Position numbers and translations under genes: made by a program
Shown: positions 18,436-26,923 of the stretch, piece by piece
Position numbering within the stretch: the first letter of the stretch is position 1
Layout of the letters: the number at the start of each line of letters is the position of its first letter
The notes under the pieces: model-generated
Database searches by the model: none
Seen by the model: the letters and a program-made list of their open reading frames with translations, nothing else
What the model was told of the DNA's origin: nothing
From: DASYPQ01 sp036006425
GTDB taxonomy: Bacteria; Planctomycetota; UBA1135; GCA-002686595
Length of the DNA: 64,000 nucleotides
Assembly (NCBI GenBank): GCA_036006425.1
Contig: DASYPQ010000012.1
Coordinates: 49,724-113,723, forward strand
Direction of reading: 5' to 3'

Positions 18436-19239
18436 TCACTCGGGCTCGGCGGGCACCGGCACGGCGGGCGCGAGCGCCGCGAGCGGGGGATCCCCGGGAT
18501 AGCGCACGCGCTCGAGGAAGAGCCCCGATGCAGGCACGGTCCATTCCGCGACCGAGCCGCGCTCGGGGAGGAGCGGACGGGCCGCGAGCAGCGTCTCGAG
18601 CTCCGCGTGCGCGAGATCGCCGGTGCCGACCTTCACGAGCGCGCCGACGATCCGCCTCACCATGCGCCACAGGAAGTGCGTCGCCTCGACGCGAACGAGC
18701 ACGAGCGCGCCGCTCGTGCCGATCTCGGCGCGCGCGACCGCGACGACCGTGCTCTTCTCGTGCTTCGGGCGGTCGCAGAAGAGCGCGAAGTCGTGCTTTC
18801 CGGGCAGGAGCGCCGCCGCGCGCACGAGGTGATCGAGGTCGATCGGACGTTCGACGTGTCCGACGAAACGCCCGTGCAGGGCCGAACGGCGCCGCGCGAT
18901 CTGGTACAGGTACGCGCGGGACTCGGCCGCGTGGCGCGCGTGGAACCGCAGCGGCGCCTCCGCGAGGGCGAGCACGTGGATGTCGGCCGGGAGCGCCCGG
19001 TTCACGGCCGCGCGCAGGCGCTCCGCGTCGACCGGCGCCGCGAGGCGCAGGTGCGCGACCTGCCCGAGCGCGTGGACGCCTGCGTCCGTCCGCCCCGCGC
19101 CACCGAGCTCGACGATCGGACCCGTCGTCGCCTCGATCGCGCGCCGCAGCGTTCCAGCGACCGTCCGCGCGTTCTTCTGTTCCTGCCAGCCCCGGTAGCG
19201 CGTGCCTTCGTACTCGACGACGAACTTGTAGGTGTTCAC
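18436..19239 (-). CDS. truA: tRNA pseudouridine synthase A
   Basis: 267 residues. It converts uridines 38-40 of the tRNA anticodon stem to pseudouridine. The catalytic aspartate D52 sits in the hallmark GGAGRTDAGVHA, and other TruA motifs follow: FHARHAAESRAYLYQI, HDFALFC, and HFLWRMVRRIVGALVKVG near the C-terminus. GTG start at 19239 overlaps the TGA of the upstream sigma-factor gene (GTGA), so translation is coupled. The C-terminus has a short Ala/Pro-rich extension. It is a housekeeping gene riding at the end of a regulatory operon. Confidence 0.95.
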   Translation of the reverse strand: MNTYKFVVEYEGTRYRGWQEQKNARTVAGTLRRAIEATTGPIVELGGAGRTDAGVHALGQVAHLRLAAPVDAERLRAAVNRALPADIHVLALAEAPLRFHARHAAESRAYLYQIARRRSALHGRFVGHVERPIDLDHLVRAAALLPGKHDFALFCDRPKHEKSTVVAVARAEIGTSGALVLVRVEATHFLWRMVRRIVGALVKVGTGDLAHAELETLLAARPLLPERGSVAEWTVPASGLFLERVRYPGDPPLAALAPAVPVPAEPE

Positions 19240-19838
19240 GGAGCGTGGGTGCTCGCGTCTCCCGTGCCCGGCGGCAGGATGCGCGCGAGCATCTCCGAGC
19301 CCTTGCGGAAACGGTGCCACGCCGCCGAGAGCCCGATGCCGAGGCGCTCGGCGATCGCTTCCATCGTCGCTTCCTCGACGAGGTGCATGCGCACGACGTC
19401 GCGCAGTTCCGGCGGGAGCGCCGACAGGGCTTCGCGCGTCGCGGCACGCTTCTCCTCCTTCGAGGCGATGCGGCTCGGCGTCTGCGAATCGAGAGGCGCG
19501 CCGGCGATCCCGGACGTCGACGCGGTCGAGCTCGGCGCGCATTCCGAGAACCTCGCCGTGCGGCGACCGGCGCCGCGCTTCTCGGCGGCCAGGTTGCGCG
19601 CGGCCTCGCGGATGCGGTTGCGCGCGATCTCGAAGAGCCACGACCGGAAGGCGGCCGTGCTCTCCCAGCGGTGCTGCGCGCGGTCGCGCCAGGCGTGCGT
19701 CAACGTCTCCTGCCAGATGTCCTCGGGTGAGCAGTGGTCGCGCAGGGCCTTGCTCATCGACGACGCGATCACGACTTGCATCGCGGCCGGGCCGACCGCC
19801 TGGACGAGTTCATCCCAGGAGGGACCCGGCTCGGTCAC
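19236..19838 (-). CDS. ECF-type sigma-70 family RNA polymerase sigma factor
   Basis: 200 residues. Region 2 includes SPEDIWQETLTHAWRD and FRSWLFEIARNRI; region 4 includes ALSALPPELRDVVRMHLVEEATMEAIAERLGIG and a helix-turn-helix. The inter-region linker is long and Ser/Ala/Thr-rich. GTG start at 19838 overlaps the stop of the thioredoxin-like selenoprotein gene by 4 bases, and its own stop overlaps truA. No anti-sigma factor is adjacent. Target promoters unknown. Confidence 0.88.
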   Translation of the reverse strand: MTEPGPSWDELVQAVGPAAMQVVIASSMSKALRDHCSPEDIWQETLTHAWRDRAQHRWESTAAFRSWLFEIARNRIREAARNLAAEKRGAGRRTARFSECAPSSTASTSGIAGAPLDSQTPSRIASKEEKRAATREALSALPPELRDVVRMHLVEEATMEAIAERLGIGLSAAWHRFRKGSEMLARILPPGTGDASTHAP

Positions 19839-20824
19839 TTGTTCAAGTTGACCTTCGACAGGGCCACGAAGCGTTCGATCCGCGCGGCGGTCTTCGTGCC
19901 CGGATACTTGGTCGCGATCGCCTGGGCCTTCTTGACGTTCGCGTCCTCGAACGGCTTCTCCTTCGCGACCTTGGCGACGAAGCTCGCGTAGGCCTTGTCG
20001 GCGTCGCGTTCGCTCGCGAACTCGGGCGCGCCGAGCCGCTTTCGCTGCTCCGCGACCTTCGGCGCGAGCTCCGCCTGCGTCCCGACGCTCTTCTCGAGCG
20101 CGGCGACGAGCTTCTCCGCCTCGGCGGCATAGCCGTTGTCGACGAGCCACTTCGCCCGCGCGATCCTTGCGCCGGTGCGCTTCTCGAACTCCGCCTTGGC
20201 CGTCGCGGACGCGTCGTTCGCGAGCTTGTCGCACTCGGCGACGGCGCCGGCGAGGTCGCCCTTGTTGAAGAGCTGCCAGGCCTTCTTGAGCTCGTTCGGT
20301 GTGCCGGCGGGCGCCTCCTTCGACTTCTTGATCTCCGCGGCGACGGCTTCCTCGAACTTCTTGCCGAAGTCGCCGGGGTTTCCCTGCATGACGACATTGC
20401 CGTCGACGCCGATCAGCGCCGTCTCGGGGAGGCCGTTGCCCTTCGTCGGGATCGGGCGCTCCGTCGTCCACATCGCGCGGTTGCCCATCCACTTCATCTT
20501 CCAAGCGAACGCCTCGTAGACGTCCTTCGCGGTCCCCTGGCACTCGACGAAGATTACCTGGACATCGTCGCCGTACTGTTCCTGCAGCTTGGTGGAGGTC
20601 GGCACGGACCCCCCGATGCAGTTGGGTCAGTTCCTGCCCCAGAAATCGATGACGACCGGTTTTCCACGGAGGTCCGCGAGGCCCTTGACGCCGAGCGAGT
20701 TCAGCGGCGCGTCGCGGAAGGAGAAGTCCGCCGGCGCGGGAGCCGCGACGACGGCGAGTACGGCTAGAGCGAGCAGGTGCAGTTGCATGGAGCTGAAAGT
20801 ACTCGCGGATCCGGGGACCCGCAA
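19835..20824 (-). CDS. TlpA-like thioredoxin with in-frame UGA at the active site: probable selenoprotein (UxxC)
   Basis: Reading through TGA at 20629-20627 gives one 329-residue protein. Upstream: signal peptide and GKPVVIDFWGRN; at the TGA: Sec; then PNC and the rest. FWGRN-U-PNC aligns residue for residue with the FWATWCPPC active site of TlpA/ResA thioredoxins, the UGA sitting at the first catalytic cysteine. The frame stays open on both sides, with thioredoxin-like strands after it (VQVIFVECQG, PETALIGVDGNVVMQG) and a helical C-terminal region (residues 175-329). A TTG start at 20824 is preceded by AGGAG with 6-base spacing; ATG at 20788 is an alternative. It lies between two sigma-factor genes and overlaps the second by 4 bases. 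A nonsense mutation or base error is the main alternative. Confidence 0.8.
20594..20629 (-). promoter_or_regulatory. Candidate bacterial SECIS element at the UGA of the thioredoxin-like gene
   Basis: On the minus strand the UGA (20629-20627) is followed after 13 bases by a 7-bp stem, GGGGGUC (20613-20607) paired with GACCUCC (20600-20594), with one G-U pair. The 6-base apical loop is CGUGCC (20606-20601), so a G occupies the second loop position, and the loop starts 20 bases after UGA. Bacterial SECIS models ask for a short stem with G in the first two loop positions about 16-37 bases from UGA; this fits. Confidence 0.6.
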
Positions 20825-20836
20825 GCAAGGCTCCTG

Positions 20837-21427
20837 TCAGGTGATTCCGCCCGCCGGGCCCCTCGAGAGCTCGCGCTGGAGCCACATCCGCGCGACGCGC
20901 CAGGCGCGGACGACCGTCGGTTCCGAGACCGAGAGCACGCGGGCCGTCTCCTCGACGGAAAGCCCGCCGAAGAAGCGCAGCTCGACCACGCGCGCGAGGG
21001 TTTCGTCCATCGCGGCGAGGCCGGTGAGCGCCTCGTCGAGCGCCAGGAGATCCGGGGAGTCCGCGTCGAGCGTCTCGCCGATCTGGGACAGCGTGATGCG
21101 CTCGCCGGCCGCGGACCGCTTCCCGGCGCCGCGCCGGCGCGCGTGATCGACGAGCACGCTGCGCATCGCCTTGGCGGCGACGCACAGGAAGTGGGCGCGG
21201 CTCTCGAAGCTCGCCTGCGCCTTCTCGTCGACGAGGCGGAGATACGCTTCGTGCACGAGCGCCGTCGCCTGGAGCGTGTGATCGCCGCGCTGCTCGCTCA
21301 TCAGGCTCGCGGCGATCCGATGCAGCTCCTCGTACACGAGCGGCAAGAGCTCCTCGCCGGCGTGCGCGTCGCCGGCGCGGAGGCGGTGGAGGAGCTCCGT
21401 CGCGTGATCGGTGCTCGAGCGCGACAT
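20837..21427 (-). CDS. ECF sigma factor of the planctomycete kinase-associated type (TIGR02999-like)
   Basis: 196 residues. Sequence landmarks LLPLVYEELHRIAASLM, TLQATALVHEAYLRLVD, FLCVAAKAMRSVLVDHARRR and VELRFFGGLSVEETARVLSVS are those of the ECF family named in TIGR02999, which in planctomycetes is usually encoded near large Ser/Thr kinases. Such a kinase lies in the same direction upstream (ending at 23179) with only a haem-protein gene between. ATG at 21427 chosen because region 2 begins 10 residues later; no strong SD. Its stop lies 12 bases before the selenoprotein start and an AGGAG sits between, so the two are likely co-transcribed. Confidence 0.9.
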   Translation of the reverse strand: MSRSSTDHATELLHRLRAGDAHAGEELLPLVYEELHRIAASLMSEQRGDHTLQATALVHEAYLRLVDEKAQASFESRAHFLCVAAKAMRSVLVDHARRRGAGKRSAAGERITLSQIGETLDADSPDLLALDEALTGLAAMDETLARVVELRFFGGLSVEETARVLSVSEPTVVRAWRVARMWLQRELSRGPAGGIT

Positions 21428-21487
21428 GGAAAGCCATTGTCCCGCTCGCCTCCCCGCGCGGCAAGGCGCCGCGCGGGGAGGCGCCAC

Positions 21488-23071
21488 CTACTCCTTGTCG
21501 CTCGGGACGTTGAACAGGACGCTCAGGTTGATGCTCCCGTGGCCCGCCAGCGGGAACGAGGGATTGCTCGGATCGACGGGCTCGAGGTTCGACGCCGTGT
21601 CCGGCGGCGCGAACAGCATCAGCGTCCCGAGGAACGCGACGACCTGGTTCTGCTCGGCGTCGGTCAGCGCCACGAATGCGTCGCGCGCGGTCTGCGCCTC
21701 GCCGCCGTGGCGCAGGATCACATCCTCGAGCGTCGGGCTGCGTCCGTCGTGGCCGTAGGGCGCCGTCGCGCCGACGCCCCAGAGCGCGGTCGTGAGGAAC
21801 TGCGTCGTGACCGTGCCGTCGAAGTTGCGTTCGTGGAAGTTCGGTCCGAGGTCGTGGCGCTTGAAGTCGGTGTAGACGTTCTCGACGCGGAAGCTCGAGC
21901 CGCTCGGACGCTTGAGCGCCGGGAGGCCGCTCCCGTCGTCCTGCGTCGTGAACCGCGGGCGCGCCTCGGCGAACAGGTGGTTGAAGACGCCGTTCGACTG
22001 CGCGGGGTCCCAGTTCGTCCGGACGTCGGCGACGCGGCGGTCGTGGCGGACGATCATGCCCGGGACGTGGCAGGTGGCGCACCCGATCGTGCGGAAAGCC
22101 TGCGAGCCCGCGAGCGAATCGGCGGTCGGGCGCCCGATCCCGGGCTTGAAGTAGTTGAGGAGGTAGAACTCCATCTCGTCGATCAGCGGGAGCGGGATCT
22201 CGTCGACCGCGCCGTCGCTGTCCGGGTCGTCGCTCGCGCTCACCGCGGGCGGCGCGTCGATCGCGTCGATCGTCCCGCTGAGCACCATCCCCGAAGGCGT
22301 CACGACGTCCTGCCCCTGGGAGGCCGCGAGGAGGTCCGGATCGTACGCCGGCATCCCCATCTCGGCGCGCAGTGCTCCGACGAGGAACTCGCGGATCGAG
22401 ATCGCCTTGCCTTGCGCGAAGAAAGGCCGGATGCGGAGGTCGGGGTTGACGCCCTCGACCTGCGAGGTGTCGACGCTCCCGTCGGCGTGCGCGGTGATCG
22501 ATCCGAAGTGGACGCTCTTGCCGACGAGCGGGAGCGTCACGTCCTGTCCCTGCTGCTGCGCCAGGGTGATCGCGTTCGCGCGGACCGCGCGCAGCTCCTG
22601 CGTGATCTCGTCGGCGAGCATCTCCTTCAAGCCGAGGCCGAACAGGTGGGGCGTGTCGCGGCTGTCCGGGCGCGTGAAGACGTTCCCGCCGAAGCCGGCC
22701 GAGCCGAACGGCCGGCTGTGGCACGCGGCGCAGCTGTCCGCCAGGCCCGCGCCGAGCGCCGCTTCGATCTCGATGTTGCCGATGCCGTCGCCGACGCGCG
22801 GGCCGACGCCCTGCGCGCGCGTGAACTTGCGCTGGAAGAGCTGCCGCCCGCGCTGGATCGCGCGGAACGGGTCGCGCTGGATCAGGAACATCGAGGAGTC
22901 CGGGGTGAAGCTGTCCCCGCGCCCGGCCCCGATCTCCTGCGTCAGGGACTTCTTGATGCCCGCGCCGGCCGTGTTCGGCGTCTGGGTGATGTCGGTGAGT
23001 TGCGCGCTCGCGGTCCCCGCAAGGACGAGCGACGAGACGAGGAGGGCGATCGGACGCAGGCGATGGATCAT
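21488..23071 (-). CDS. Periplasmic di-haem oxidoreductase / cytochrome-c-peroxidase-like protein (DUF1111)
   Basis: 527 residues with a signal peptide ending ASAQ (residues 1-24). Two c-type haem sites are visible: CAACH at residues 114-118 and CATCH near 340, followed by VPGMIV, where a methionine ligand may lie. The C-terminal APYGHDGRSPTLEDVILRHGGEA is the signature of the DUF1111/MauG-like haem proteins. It is exported to the periplasm and matures only with a cytochrome c assembly system. The final 50 residues are an extra beta-rich tail. Its ATG abuts an 11-bp hairpin at 23073-23117. Confidence 0.88.
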   Translation of the reverse strand: MIHRLRPIALLVSSLVLAGTASAQLTDITQTPNTAGAGIKKSLTQEIGAGRGDSFTPDSSMFLIQRDPFRAIQRGRQLFQRKFTRAQGVGPRVGDGIGNIEIEAALGAGLADSCAACHSRPFGSAGFGGNVFTRPDSRDTPHLFGLGLKEMLADEITQELRAVRANAITLAQQQGQDVTLPLVGKSVHFGSITAHADGSVDTSQVEGVNPDLRIRPFFAQGKAISIREFLVGALRAEMGMPAYDPDLLAASQGQDVVTPSGMVLSGTIDAIDAPPAVSASDDPDSDGAVDEIPLPLIDEMEFYLLNYFKPGIGRPTADSLAGSQAFRTIGCATCHVPGMIVRHDRRVADVRTNWDPAQSNGVFNHLFAEARPRFTTQDDGSGLPALKRPSGSSFRVENVYTDFKRHDLGPNFHERNFDGTVTTQFLTTALWGVGATAPYGHDGRSPTLEDVILRHGGEAQTARDAFVALTDAEQNQVVAFLGTLMLFAPPDTASNLEPVDPSNPSFPLAGHGSINLSVLFNVPSDKE

Positions 23072-23072
23072 G

Positions 23073-23117
23073 GGGAGCACCGGGTCTTTCTCTCCGGACG
23101 ACGTTGCCGGTGCTCCC
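23073..23117 (-). other. 11-bp hairpin ending one base before the haem-protein start codon
   Basis: Arms 23073-23083 and 23107-23117 (GGGAGCACCGG and its exact reverse complement) enclose a 23-base loop. On the minus strand the loop holds CGGAGAGAAAGA, the only SD-like sequence for the gene starting at 23071. It could end the upstream kinase transcript or control translation of the haem protein. Confidence 0.5.
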
Positions 23118-23178
23118 GACACGCAAGGCGCGGGAAACGGAGATCACGAAATCGCGGAATCGCGCAGGGATCGCGGGA

Positions 23179-25806
23179 CTACTGGGCGGAACCGAGGGAT
23201 CCGATGCAGGTCGCCAGGATCTCGGCGAGCCGCGCGCTCCGCGCTTCCGCCCCCGCGGTCGTGTGTCCCTCGGACCGGAGCTGCGCGAGCCCCTCGAGGC
23301 TGCGCTCGAGCCACATCCGCCCCTCGCGCAGGCTGCGGACCCGGTCCTCCCGCTGAGTTTCCGCCGCCTGCGCGACCGTCACGTAGGCGCTGCCGAGCCC
23401 GCCGTACGCGAGGAAGAGCAGGTTCTGGACGGCGGCGTCGCTCGCCTCGAGCGCGCAGATCGCCTCGAACTCGCGGCACCCTTCGTGGAGTACGCCCAGG
23501 CCGTCGTCCGCGCGTCCGGTGGCGATGAGTGCCTCTCCGAGGAAGCCGTCCGCCATGGCGAGGTTGGTGCGCAGCTCCATGTTCGAAGGATCGCGCACGA
23601 CGAGCTCCCCGAATCGCTCGATGCTCCGCTCGAGGCACGGAATCGCATCGGCCGCTCGACCTGCGGCGAGGAGAAGCCCGCCGTGCTGGCCCAGCGCGCT
23701 GGCGAGATCCGAGACCGCGGCCGAATTCGCGTCGTCACCCCGGGCCAGGGCCTCGAACACCTCGAGGCATGCGCGCGATTCGTCGCAGGCTTCGTCGGAG
23801 CAGCCCTGATGGTTGTGGATCCGGGCGAGTCGGTGCCTGCAGACCGCGATCTCGCGGCGAAAGCTCGCGCGATCGGGCTCGCTGGCGACGAGGGTTTCGA
23901 AGATCGACAGGGCCCGGCGTTCGAGGGAAAGGGCCTCGTCGTGGCGCAGCTTCGCGTCGAGCATCTCGCCCTCGCGCTCGAGGGTTTCGCCGAGAGCCTC
24001 GATCAGCGTGGCGTCCCCGGGCCAGTCGCGGGCCAGGGTCTCGCTGATCGCAGTCGACGCGTGGTGGTGCTCGAGAGCGCCGTCGGAGTCGCCGAGGTGG
24101 AGCAGGATCTCGGCGAGACGGCTGTGGGCGTGCACCTTCTCGCACTCGAACGCGGCAGTCTCCGGATGGAAGGCGGCGAGGCGTTCGTCGAGCGCGAAGG
24201 ATTCCGCGCAGAGATCGCGGGCTTCGGGAAGCCGCTTCAGGGCCTCGAGCACTTCCACGACGTGGATCTGGGTCCGGACGAGCAGGAGACCGTAGTTCGC
24301 GTTGCTGGGCTCGGCGAGGACGAGATCGCGCGCCGACGCGAGCGCGCGCTGGTAGCTCACGAGAGCCGCTTCCGTGTTTCCGAAGCTCGCGCGCCCGCGC
24401 GACGACTGGATCTCGCCGATGCGCACCCAGCTCTGGGCGAGCTGGAGCTGGAGCGCCGGGTCGTCGCGCCGCTCGCGCGCCAGGCGCTCGAGGTACTCGG
24501 TCGCGGTCTTCACGATGAGCTGCCGCGCAGGGAGCGACCCCTGGAGCGGCTCGATCGCCTGGTGCACGTCGAAGATGAACTTCGTCGCGAGGTTGCGCAC
24601 TTCGGCGAAGCGCCGCTCGGCGAGCTCGCGCTCGCGGACCTCGGCGGCTTGTGCGCGCACGGCCTGGAAGTACAGGATCGTGCTCGCCGTGAATCCGCCG
24701 GCGAGCGCGAGGAAGAGCACGAGCGTCGCGCCGACGAGGATCTTGTTGCGGCCGACGAACTTCGACGCGCGGTATCCGAACGAATCGCGGCGAGCGAGGA
24801 CCGGCATGCCGTGGAGGTACCGGCGCAGATCGGCGGCGAGCTGGTCGACGGACGCGTAGCGCCTCGAGGGCTCGCTCTGCAGGGCGGTCAGCACGATCGT
24901 GTCGAGGTCCCCGGCGAGCGTCCGCCGCAGCGACTTCGCGGCCGCGGTGCTGGGCCTGTCCGCGGTCTCGTCGCGCGCGCTCTCGGCCGCGCGCTTCCCC
25001 GCGGTGAAAGGCTGCGCGCCGACCAGGAGCTCGTACAAGACGACGCCGAGCGAGAACACGTCGCTCGCGGTCGTGATCGGCTCGCCGCGCAGCTGCTCGG
25101 GACTGGCGTATGCGGGAGTGAGGACGCGCTGTTCCGTCGACGTGCGGTCGACCGTGCGGTCGGCACCGCCGGGTGCGAGCACCTTGGCGATCCCGAAATC
25201 GAGCAGCTTGGGGACTCCCGTGCTCGTCACGAGGATGTTCGAGGGCTTCAGGTCGCGGTGCACGACGAGGTTCTGGTGCGCGTGGTGCACGGCCGAGCAC
25301 ACGAGGAGGAAGAGCTCGATGCGCTCGCGCACCGTGGAGCCGTGCTGTTTGCACCAGCGGTCGATTGGGACGCCGTCGACGAACTCGAGCGCGAGGTAGG
25401 GGAGCCCGTCGTCGGTCGCGCCCCCGTCGTAGAGACGCGCGATGTTCGGATGCTCGAGCTCGGCCAGGACCTGACGCTCGTTCCGGAAGCGCCGGAGGAT
25501 CTCGTCCGTGTCCATCCCGCGCTTGATCACCTTGATCGCGACGCGCTGGCGGAACTGGCCGTCCGCGCGCTCGGCGAGGTAGACCTTGCCCATCCCGCCC
25601 GCTCCGATCTCGCGACCGAGCACGAAAGCGCCGATGCGCCGGCCTTCGACCGCGCTCGCGTCGTGCGCGAGGAGTCCCTCGATCTCGGCGAGGAGGTCCG
25701 GATCGTCTCCGCAGGTGTCGTCGAGGAACCGGCGGCGCTCGTCGGGGCGGAGATCCATCGACCTCTCGAGGAGGTCGCGGATCCGCCGCCACCGGGCCGT
25801 GTTCAC
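23179..25806 (-). CDS. Membrane Ser/Thr protein kinase with C-terminal TPR-like repeats
   Basis: 875 residues. An N-terminal acidic/basic segment (1-50) is followed by a Hanks-type kinase (60-330): glycine loop GAGGMG, K92, catalytic HRDLKPSN with D185, DFG at D203, and SPEQL. A transmembrane helix spans about 356-378. The extracytoplasmic remainder (about 390-875) is helical with TPR-like spacing (ALVSYQRALASARDLV, ALEHHHASTAISETLA). This is the common planctomycete kinase layout, usually next to a TIGR02999 sigma factor, here two genes downstream. GTG start at 25806 lies 4 bases after the preceding stop, suggesting coupling with the BNR-repeat gene. Confidence 0.9.
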   Translation of the reverse strand: MNTARWRRIRDLLERSMDLRPDERRRFLDDTCGDDPDLLAEIEGLLAHDASAVEGRRIGAFVLGREIGAGGMGKVYLAERADGQFRQRVAIKVIKRGMDTDEILRRFRNERQVLAELEHPNIARLYDGGATDDGLPYLALEFVDGVPIDRWCKQHGSTVRERIELFLLVCSAVHHAHQNLVVHRDLKPSNILVTSTGVPKLLDFGIAKVLAPGGADRTVDRTSTEQRVLTPAYASPEQLRGEPITTASDVFSLGVVLYELLVGAQPFTAGKRAAESARDETADRPSTAAAKSLRRTLAGDLDTIVLTALQSEPSRRYASVDQLAADLRRYLHGMPVLARRDSFGYRASKFVGRNKILVGATLVLFLALAGGFTASTILYFQAVRAQAAEVRERELAERRFAEVRNLATKFIFDVHQAIEPLQGSLPARQLIVKTATEYLERLARERRDDPALQLQLAQSWVRIGEIQSSRGRASFGNTEAALVSYQRALASARDLVLAEPSNANYGLLLVRTQIHVVEVLEALKRLPEARDLCAESFALDERLAAFHPETAAFECEKVHAHSRLAEILLHLGDSDGALEHHHASTAISETLARDWPGDATLIEALGETLEREGEMLDAKLRHDEALSLERRALSIFETLVASEPDRASFRREIAVCRHRLARIHNHQGCSDEACDESRACLEVFEALARGDDANSAAVSDLASALGQHGGLLLAAGRAADAIPCLERSIERFGELVVRDPSNMELRTNLAMADGFLGEALIATGRADDGLGVLHEGCREFEAICALEASDAAVQNLLFLAYGGLGSAYVTVAQAAETQREDRVRSLREGRMWLERSLEGLAQLRSEGHTTAGAEARSARLAEILATCIGSLGSAQ

Positions 25807-25810
25807 GATC

Positions 25811-26923
25811 TCAGACGACCGATACCTTGACGCACGAGATCGGCGGGAGCGAGTCGAACAGGCAGTCCCATTCCTCGCCGCCGTCGTGTCCCATCCAGAG
25901 CTGCCCCGTCGTCGTTCCGAAGTAGAGCGCCGGCGACTTGAGCTCGTCGATGTCCATCGCGTCGCGGAGGACCGTGAAGTAGCTGTCCTTCTTCGGCATC
26001 CCGCGCGCGAGCCGGGTCCACGAGTCGCCGCCGTTCTCGCTGCGCCACACCGCGGGCGAGCCGCCCGGGCACGTGCGCGTCATCGGCTCGAGCGGCAGCA
26101 CGTAGACGGTGTCCGGATCGTGCGGGTGCACGGCGATCGGGAACCCGAAGTCGGTCGGCAGCCCCTTCGCGATCGACCGCCAAGTGTGCCCGTGGTCGTC
26201 GCTGCGCAGGACCCCGATGTCCGGGCGCGGGCCGCCGGGCCCGTCCCAGTCGGCCCAGCCGCCGTGGTTCTGCATGTAGAAGCGACCGGGAGCGTCCTTG
26301 TGGCCCGCGATCTTGTGCACGCACTGGCCGAACTCCGGGTACGGATCGGGAGCGAAGCCGGCGCCGACGCCGTCGTTCGACGCCTTGAACGTCTCGCCGC
26401 CGTCCTCGGAGAGGTAGTGCCCTCCGGTCGAGATGCCGAGGTGCATCCGGTTGCCGTCGCGGACGATCGTGTGCAGGCACAGGCCGCCGTTGCCCGGCTG
26501 CCACTTGCGGGCGTGCTCGTGGTTGCTGATCCCCTGGACCATTTCCCAGGAATCGCCGCCGTCGCGGCTCCGGAAGAGCGACGCCGGCTCGACGCCGCAC
26601 CAGAGCTCCTTCTTCCCGGCGCCCGCCTCGAGCGACCAGATGTTCACAAGGGCGCGGCCGTCGTCCTTCGGGAACGCAGGTGCCGATTTCGTCTCCTTGA
26701 AGTGCTTGCCGAGGTCGGTCGAACGCAGGATTTTCATCCCGAAGAACGGGTTGCAGCTCGACGCGAACAGGCGCGGTGTCCCGCGTGTGTCGATCAGGGT
26801 CGAGTAGACGTTCACGCCGGCGCCGAAGGGCCCGCGCAGGTCGAACTTCTTCCGCTTCTTCGACCCTTCGGCGACGAAGAGCCCTTTCTTGGTTCCGATC
26901 GTGAGCAGGACGCGGTCGGTCAT
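25811..26923 (-). CDS. Cytoplasmic BNR-repeat (sialidase/VPS10-like) beta-propeller protein
   Basis: 370 residues without a signal peptide. Repeated SxDxGxxW-type BNR motifs are visible: LRSTDLGKHFKE, FRSRDGGDSWEM, YLSEDGGETFKA, LRSDDHGHTWRS, WRSENGGDSWTR. Such propellers are often annotated as exo-alpha-sialidase, but the catalytic arginine triad and FRIP motif are not evident, so glycosidase activity is doubtful. Start at 26923 overlaps the stop of a MoaD/ThiS-like gene by ATGA, so the two are translationally coupled. The pairing of this propeller with a ubiquitin-like protein is the best clue to its role, which remains unknown. Confidence 0.85.
   Translation of the reverse strand: MTDRVLLTIGTKKGLFVAEGSKKRKKFDLRGPFGAGVNVYSTLIDTRGTPRLFASSCNPFFGMKILRSTDLGKHFKETKSAPAFPKDDGRALVNIWSLEAGAGKKELWCGVEPASLFRSRDGGDSWEMVQGISNHEHARKWQPGNGGLCLHTIVRDGNRMHLGISTGGHYLSEDGGETFKASNDGVGAGFAPDPYPEFGQCVHKIAGHKDAPGRFYMQNHGGWADWDGPGGPRPDIGVLRSDDHGHTWRSIAKGLPTDFGFPIAVHPHDPDTVYVLPLEPMTRTCPGGSPAVWRSENGGDSWTRLARGMPKKDSYFTVLRDAMDIDELKSPALYFGTTTGQLWMGHDGGEEWDCLFDSLPPISCVKVSVV

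Noticed and set aside
20594..20629. Reading the thioredoxin-like gene as two genes or a pseudogene split by a stop
   Set aside because: The stop is a single TGA at the catalytic cysteine position, the frame is identical on both sides, and a SECIS-like stem follows. Random decay would not be expected to hit only this codon, though sequencing confirmation is still needed.
25811..26923. Sialidase activity for the BNR-repeat protein
   Set aside because: BNR motifs are clear, but the FRIP motif, arginine triad and export signal of sialidases are not seen; only the fold is supported.
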